From positions 124,001 to 188,000 of the IMG/VR virus record IMGVR_UViG_3300047548_001236: DNA of 64,000 bases, one strand, 5' to 3'. A program made the translations under genes and the position numbers. The notes beneath the pieces were generated by a model. That model worked only from the letters and a program-made list of their open reading frames with translations. It searched no databases and had not been told where the DNA came from. Positions 60,731 to 64,000 of this stretch are shown here, piece by piece (position 1 is the first letter of the stretch; every line of letters begins with the position of its first letter). This DNA is from a virus.

Positions 60731-61674
60731 GCCATTTCCACTGCCAGATTCAGAGCGTCCAGCTTCTTCTTTGCGCCTTGACCAAACCACGCGCTGGTCA
60801 TACGCGAGTCGTTCGAGCGACCCAGTTCGTGATCGACCGCATACGTGACAGCGTTGAACGCTTGCCACCAGCTGCCCTTCTGGAAGTCTGCACCAGGCTG
60901 AGTCTCAATCAGCTCCAGCATTTTCTCGCCCGTACGAGTCAGCTTCTTGTCTTCCTTCTTCGACTCACCAAACAGGTTGCCGTAGTAGGTTTCCAGATCA
61001 GGCTTGGTGAACTGCTTCGAGCCGAGGAATTCAGCAGCTTCCTTGAACGACTCCAGCTTGTTGTGCGACAGACCGAGCACCTTCTTGACCTGATTGGCGT
61101 CAAACTTGGTGCGGTGGTTAATCTTGACCGAAGGCTGACCCTTTTCGTTCAGCGCCACAGCGATCGTGTTGTTGCAGACCACACGAGTCAGTACGAACTT
61201 GACGTCGATCGAACGACCGTACTGGTGCGGGTTGGAGAACAGCAGATAGCCTTTCACTTCATCGCCGTTGAACAGGCTGAACCCATCCCGAACGTCTGCC
61301 AGCGCCCAAACGATCTGACCGTCTTTCAGCGATCCGGCGGTGTCCATGATCATGTCACCAGCCTTGACGAAATCGGTGAAGAAGTCGAACGCTTCGCTGT
61401 TCTGCACCGGATTCCAGCCAGGACCGACTTCGGTCAGAACCTTGCCGTCGGTTTCGCGAACCAGAGCCTGACGACCGGTTTCGACCATCTTACCGTTCCA
61501 TTCCAGGAACGTGTCGACTTTGACGACGTCCCAGTCAAGCCCAGCAGCTTTCATCATCTGTTCGGGAGTCATGTCGTCGCCGACCGGAGTGCCGAGACCG
61601 TGCCACGGCTTGCCCTTCGAAACGCGATAAGCCATCTGAGCTTGACCGTTGATGATTTCCAGTTCGTGTGCCAT
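60718..61674 (-). CDS. DUF932 phage/plasmid-like protein
   Basis: 318 residues from the ATG at 61674 with AGAGGAA upstream. The sequence MAHELEIINGQAQMAYRVSK, KPWHGLGTPVGDDMTPEQMM, ETGRQALVRETDGKVLTEVG, then FKAGDMIMDTAGSL-like text, DVKFVLTRVVCNNTIAVALN and KLTRTGEKMLELIE matches the DUF932/TIGR03299 family from end to end. It is widespread in phages and plasmids and of unknown biochemical role, often highly expressed early. Codons are strongly GC-biased here, suggesting high expression. Driven by the promoter at 61711-61739. Confidence 0.85.
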   Translation of the reverse strand: MAHELEIINGQAQMAYRVSKGKPWHGLGTPVGDDMTPEQMMKAAGLDWDVVKVDTFLEWNGKMVETGRQALVRETDGKVLTEVGPGWNPVQNSEAFDFFTDFVKAGDMIMDTAGSLKDGQIVWALADVRDGFSLFNGDEVKGYLLFSNPHQYGRSIDVKFVLTRVVCNNTIAVALNEKGQPSVKINHRTKFDANQVKKVLGLSHNKLESFKEAAEFLGSKQFTKPDLETYYGNLFGESKKEDKKLTRTGEKMLELIETQPGADFQKGSWWQAFNAVTYAVDHELGRSNDSRMTSAWFGQGAKKKLDALNLAVEMAEAA

Positions 61675-61710
61675 TTGTGTGTTCCTCTGTGTTTGATTTC
61701 TGATATGACT

Positions 61711-61739
61711 GATATAGCTGCTCACAAGCAGCAGGTCAA
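61711..61739 (-). promoter_or_regulatory. Early promoter TTGACC-N17-TATATC with inverted repeat in its spacer
   Basis: Minus strand: -35 TTGACC at 61734-61739, -10 TATATC at 61711-61716, 17-base spacer. GCTGCT and AGCAGC (61717-61722, 61727-61732) form an inverted repeat filling the spacer, a possible operator. It drives the DUF932 gene. Confidence 0.7.
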
Positions 61740-62260
61740 CTCCTATTCACAACATTTTTTGCAGCTTCGCGGAAGCTCATACCGTTTTTGTACAGAGCTT
61801 CGACTTGTGCAATCATCTTCTTCGCAACTGCAAGCGCAGGCGAAGGTTTGCCACACACTTTCAGAGCTTCGACGAGAGCTTCACGAGCGTTGTCGACGCG
61901 GTTCTTCGTATAGCCGTTTTCACCTGTGATGTCGTCCCAGTCGAGACCTTCGGCAGGATACTGCCACACGGGCATGTCCAGGTTCGCGACGAAGTCTTTG
62001 GCGACGTCGTCAAACGTCTTATCGATCACCATCTGATACACCTGATCGATAGTGAATGCTTTTGCGAACTCTTGCCCAACGAAAGCTGCATCACGTGCAT
62101 CATCGAAGCGAGCGATTGTCACCATCGAATAGATCCCCTTGCCACGAGTCGCCTGAGCATAGGCCGAGTAAGCCCGGATCTTCGGGTTGACAGCAGTGAA
62201 TTTATATGCATTCAGCGAGTCTTGGATCGGGGAAAGTTCGAGGCCATTACGGTCATACAT
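61736..62260 (-). CDS. Hypothetical early protein
   Basis: 174 residues with AAGGAG upstream. Begins MYDRNGLELSPIQDSLNAYK, contains FVANLDMPVWQYPAEGLDWD and the C-terminal helix-rich EALVEALKVCGKPSPALAVA. A family of similar length accompanies DUF932 genes in other phages as far as I recall. No motif identifies a function. It is separated from the DUF932 gene only by that gene's promoter. Confidence 0.62.
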   Translation of the reverse strand: MYDRNGLELSPIQDSLNAYKFTAVNPKIRAYSAYAQATRGKGIYSMVTIARFDDARDAAFVGQEFAKAFTIDQVYQMVIDKTFDDVAKDFVANLDMPVWQYPAEGLDWDDITGENGYTKNRVDNAREALVEALKVCGKPSPALAVAKKMIAQVEALYKNGMSFREAAKNVVNRS

Positions 62261-62284
62261 GTTAGATCTCCTTCTTGTGAGGAA

Positions 62285-62313
62285 GATATAGTACAGAGAG
62301 CACGTTTTGACAA
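62285..62313 (-). promoter_or_regulatory. Early promoter TTGTCA-N17-TATATC
   Basis: Minus strand: -35 TTGTCA at 62308-62313, -10 TATATC at 62285-62290, 17-base spacer, between the AbrB-like gene stop and the next gene. Fourth member of the set. Confidence 0.7.
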
Positions 62314-62490
62314 CTAGTCTTTTGATAAAATCAGACCAGATTCTGTTAGTTGAACACGAATGGTATCACCTTCTTGTAGACCGAGATACTGGACGATCTC
62401 GTCGGGAATAACCATGTTAACGTTATCGGGATCTCCAGGGATCTCCTGGAAGATCTCTTCGACCTTCCAGGATTTATTTTTCACGCTCAT
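62314..62490 (-). CDS. AbrB/MazE-like DNA-binding protein
   Basis: 58 residues from the ATG at 62490 (AGGTAA upstream); longer frames run into the LemA-like gene. Reading NVNMVIPDEIVQYLGLQEGD, then TIRVQLTESGLILSKD matches the swapped-hairpin AbrB/MazE/SpoVT fold (IPxEIxxxLGLxxGD). Such small proteins are transcriptional regulators or antitoxins. No toxin gene is adjacent, so a phage regulator is more likely. Start overlaps nothing but lies 2 bases from the LemA-like stop. Confidence 0.8.
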   Translation of the reverse strand: MSVKNKSWKVEEIFQEIPGDPDNVNMVIPDEIVQYLGLQEGDTIRVQLTESGLILSKD

Positions 62491-62491
62491 A

Positions 62492-63049
62492 TCAGTTACC
62501 TGCCGGACGGAGTTGCATGGGTTGTTCGATGCCGGTTTCAAACGCTTCATCAGCGCGGGCAGTCGACACGATTTGGTATTCATCAAGATCGATTCGCGGA
62601 TACCCAGCAACGCTCATCCATGTACCTTGCCAGAACGAACCGAGGGAGGTTTCGTAGATACGCTTCTGGTCAACCAGCTTGGTTTGAGCAGCAGCAAACT
62701 CAATGCGACCAGCTTCAATCATACGTTGCAGTTGAACGTAAACAGTCGAATCAATCTGAGGGTTTTGCTCTTGGATGAATTGGAACACAGCTCGCGATCC
62801 ATCTTTCCCATAGCGACCTTCCAAAGCAGCGGTGACAACAGCGGTCAGGTCATCACGTTGCATTGCTGGAACCTGAGCAGCTTCTGCTACACGATTACCA
62901 TATTGAGCAAGAATGTTGCGGTTGTTTTCATCCGTGGCAACGATCGACCGTTCCATGCGGTTTGCGGTATTGTAGGCTGAGATGTAGCTGACCGCACCAG
63001 TACCCACGAAGGCTCCGAGAACGATAGCAGCAATAAGACCAGTCTTCAT
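62492..63049 (-). CDS. LemA-like membrane-anchored protein
   Basis: 185 residues. N-terminal membrane anchor (LIAAIVLGAFVGTGAVSYIS, about 5-24) followed by a helical domain: RMERSIVATDENNRNILAQY, GNRVAEAAQVPAMQRDDLTA, and AAQTKLVDQKRIYETSLGSF. This fits the LemA fold seen in bacteria and large phages, with the helices on the outer side of the inner membrane. The end (IVSTARADEAFETGIEQPMQ) is polar. A role in envelope biology of infected cells is inferred. Confidence 0.72.
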   Translation of the reverse strand: MKTGLIAAIVLGAFVGTGAVSYISAYNTANRMERSIVATDENNRNILAQYGNRVAEAAQVPAMQRDDLTAVVTAALEGRYGKDGSRAVFQFIQEQNPQIDSTVYVQLQRMIEAGRIEFAAAQTKLVDQKRIYETSLGSFWQGTWMSVAGYPRIDLDEYQIVSTARADEAFETGIEQPMQLRPAGN

Positions 63050-63067
63050 TTTGTTTCTCCTTGATGA

Positions 63068-64000
63068 TCAATAACGGTTGTATCGGTTAAACGGCATCTT
63101 GCCGTCTCTGATGTCATTTCTGGTCAGAAAGATAGTAGTGACAGGAGTGATGATCAACAGAATAATACCAGCAATCACATACAGCCACGTCGGAGGAGGA
63201 ATATCATCAGCCAGGTATTCGAAGTCACTCATGTCTTGCATGACGAAGTGTTGAGTAACTGCGCTCTTAATTACATCGTTGATGCGAACGGGATCGATTG
63301 TACCGATCGCGAGAATCTCGTCGCGAATAACAATGTCGACCATCTCGTTCTCGCTCCAGCTACGAACATCGACCCATTGAATACGATTTTGTTCAACACC
63401 GATGGAAACGACCACATCGTTGATGTTGTGAGCGTCCCACGCCTGGGCGAGACCTTCTGCCCAGTTCTGATCCCCACTAACAACGTTAATGATCACATTT
63501 GCGCGGGTGTTGCGGATCTCTGAGTTCAGCACGGACAGATCTTCATTCCATTGTTCCACCGTTTCCGAGTCGGCTTGTACACCGAAGTAGATCACACGGC
63601 GAGACTTATAGTAGTCGTACGTGCTAGGATATGCAATCGGTGGGACGTCTTCCAGCTTTTGGTTGAACAGGGTATCTGCTGCACCTTTAATGTAGTTGGA
63701 ATACGACACTTCCATCGTAACAGGATCACCGAGTTCAATCTCTGCAAAGCGAGGAGGAGTGATTGTGCCCTGAGCATCGACTCGGCGAATCTCATATGAC
63801 GAAGGAATATCAGACGAAACGAAGTAGCGAATCTCCCACGGATAGACTGAACGATATTGAGTCTTATACCGCGGCGTGCACGTCCTTTTCCCTTTTGAAT
63901 CTGTTGTACATGTTTGACCATCCCGTACTTGACGGGTTTGTTGATTTGTACAGAAACTATCAGGCCAGTCACGCCAAAACTGGTTGCACGATTCCCGTTG
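63068..64000 (-). CDS. Membrane-anchored protein with Cys-rich N-terminal part (5' partial)
   Basis: The minus-strand frame is open to the window end, giving at least 310 residues; the true start is outside. An internal ATG at 63715 is not preferred because the reading continues with similar character upstream (VYPWEIRYFVSSDIPSSYEI). Several Cys residues lie in the first 60 visible residues. Near the C-terminus is a single membrane span, WLYVIAGIILLIITPVTTIF, then a basic tail (MPFNRYNRY). No family recognised. It adjoins the LemA-like gene, and the two may act together in the envelope. Confidence 0.6.
   Translation of the reverse strand, partial: QRESCNQFWRDWPDSFCTNQQTRQVRDGQTCTTDSKGKRTCTPRYKTQYRSVYPWEIRYFVSSDIPSSYEIRRVDAQGTITPPRFAEIELGDPVTMEVSYSNYIKGAADTLFNQKLEDVPPIAYPSTYDYYKSRRVIYFGVQADSETVEQWNEDLSVLNSEIRNTRANVIINVVSGDQNWAEGLAQAWDAHNINDVVVSIGVEQNRIQWVDVRSWSENEMVDIVIRDEILAIGTIDPVRINDVIKSAVTQHFVMQDMSDFEYLADDIPPPTWLYVIAGIILLIITPVTTIFLTRNDIRDGKMPFNRYNRY

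Noticed and set aside
60706-61929. 407-codon plus-strand frame opposite the DUF932 gene
   Set aside because: Antisense shadow caused by the GC-biased codons of the real gene; composition is unlike a protein and it has no ribosome site.

Overview
The window looks like about a third to a half of the genome of a T4-type (Straboviridae/cyanophage-like) contractile-tailed phage. Neck, terminase, sheath, tube, portal, prohead protease, scaffold and major capsid genes follow in the canonical T4 order (13-14-15-16-17-18-19-20-core-21-22-23, positions 35858-52006), and T4 late-promoter motifs (TATAAATA or one-base variants) precede many of them. The host is probably an alphaproteobacterium. The best hint is a GapR/DUF2312-like protein (59300-59554), a family typical of that class. 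No host DNA, tRNA, rRNA, integrase or CRISPR was seen.

Layout. (1) 1-35754, plus strand except one gene: a very large tail-fibre/baseplate-appendage cluster of long beta-rich structural proteins. It includes three proteins with C-terminal S74 intramolecular chaperone domains, a right-handed beta-helix protein, a leucine-rich-repeat protein, and two paralogous 1.1-1.3 kDa-residue-scale structural proteins. (2) 24513-28610, inside that cluster: a diversity-generating retroelement (DGR) with two variable target proteins, two variable repeats, one template repeat, a reverse transcriptase and two small paralogous proteins. (3) 35858-52006: the T4-type head/neck/tail morphogenesis block. Here the large terminase is broken into two genes carrying the halves of an atypically split intein, with a free-standing GIY-YIG endonuclease gene between them. 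An ATPase-only terminase paralogue sits just upstream. (4) 52124-53509: a Vsr-like homing endonuclease after the capsid gene, between two strong terminators. (5) 53519-64000, minus strand: a convergent block of small, closely packed, probably early genes (SLOG/DprA-like, YqeY-like, calcineurin-like phosphoesterase, receiver-like domain, GapR-like, peptidyl-tRNA hydrolase-like, DUF932, AbrB-like, LemA-like, membrane proteins). They are driven by a recurring TTGaca-N17-TATATc promoter. A second GIY-YIG endonuclease is inserted here beside a duplicated fragment of the phosphoesterase gene.

How it works together. The late genes build the virion. The DGR would rewrite adenine positions of the template into the 3' ends of two C-type-lectin-like tail proteins, so it probably diversifies host recognition. 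It lies in the late-transcribed fibre operon, so mutagenesis may be timed to late infection. The terminase should be rebuilt by protein trans-splicing into one motor protein of about 536 residues. The three homing endonuclease genes mark recent mobile-element traffic at the terminase, capsid and phosphoesterase loci.

All function calls come from reading the sequence and from family knowledge; no database search was run.
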